From Mactromeris polynyma (lineage: Eukaryota > Mollusca > Bivalvia > Venerida > Mactridae): a stretch of DNA of 64,000 nt. Position 1 is the first letter of the stretch, and each line of letters opens with the position of its first letter. Positions 63,850 to 64,000 of the stretch are shown here, piece by piece. Both the position numbers and the translations under genes were made by a program. The stretch is from assembly GCA_032209605.1 (NCBI GenBank), contig JASFXZ010000016.1:7502001-7566000 (forward strand), given 5' to 3'. The notes under the pieces are model-generated. The model did not search any database. It saw only the letters and a list, made by a program, of their open reading frames with translations, and had not been told where the DNA came from.

Positions 63850-64000
63850 TAGCGCCTGACTCCTGATCCGAAGATCGTTGGTTCGAGTCCCGCGATGAGC
63901 GGGATTTGATCGCGAGCTTAAAAATCCCTTAATGTGACACGAGTACTGGTTGGAAACCAGGAAGTAGTCATCGAGAGTGATAAGTACAAGTTGTAAGAAC
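63850..64000 (+). mobile_element. tRNA-headed SINE cut by the window edge
   Basis: CGCCTGACTCCTGATCCGAA with GATCGTTGGTTCGAGTCCC (B box), then the SINE body motif GAGTACTGGTTGGAAACCAG. The 3' part lies beyond 64000. The head resembles that of the minus-strand fragment at 36.94 kb. Confidence 0.8.

Overview
The window looks like nuclear DNA of a mollusc, most probably a bivalve. It is AT-rich, its one clear gene is split by GT-AG introns of 0.4 to 5 kb, and it is packed with tRNA-headed SINEs whose tail (TGAAATA.TGTTGAGAAA.GGCGTTAA) I associate with bivalve genomes. It also holds short TIR (foldback) elements, LINE 3' fragments and many tandem arrays. I cannot name the species.

The one confident gene lies on the + strand, 29379-61639: a GH20 beta-N-acetylhexosaminidase (HEXA/HEXB family). 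I assembled 14 coding exons by reading splice sites and phase. Together they give 2109 nt, exactly 703 codons including the stop, for a protein of 702 residues. It has a signal peptide, an N-terminal GH20b domain and a complete GH20 barrel with all the expected active-site residues. Two further exons then add about 85 residues after the usual C-terminus, ending in a predicted transmembrane helix and a short basic tail with a YKSF motif. The enzyme is therefore predicted to be a type I membrane-anchored hexosaminidase rather than a soluble lysosomal one.

Layout: 0-29 kb is intergenic. It holds a CRE-rich foldback element (78-312), a TIR element with clustered GTCGAATTGA motifs (709-1678), a 1.1-kb TIR element (3716-4841), a 2.7-kb 57-bp satellite (5365-8112), LINE 3' fragments near 12.0, 13.5 and 18.5 kb, a 2-kb TA-flanked transposon with a SINE nested in it (14318-16313), degenerate repeats at 22.7-23.7 kb, a 19-bp array of nuclear-receptor-like half-sites (26993-27087) and a 40-bp array (27208-27567). 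From 29.4 to 61.6 kb is the hexosaminidase gene. Its introns carry near-identical 1.29-kb transposons (introns 1 and 7), a 21-bp minisatellite grown inside a SINE (intron 5), a 28-bp array and a roughly 820-bp TACATGG heptamer array (intron 8), and many small foldback elements, several within 50 bp of a splice donor. From 61.6 to 64 kb are the gene's 3' flank, two more CRE-rich foldback elements, a small unidentified ORF with a membrane segment, and a SINE cut by the window edge.

Nearly all other open frames are repeat translations or chance frames. No prokaryotic features, CRISPR arrays or functional-looking tRNA genes are present.
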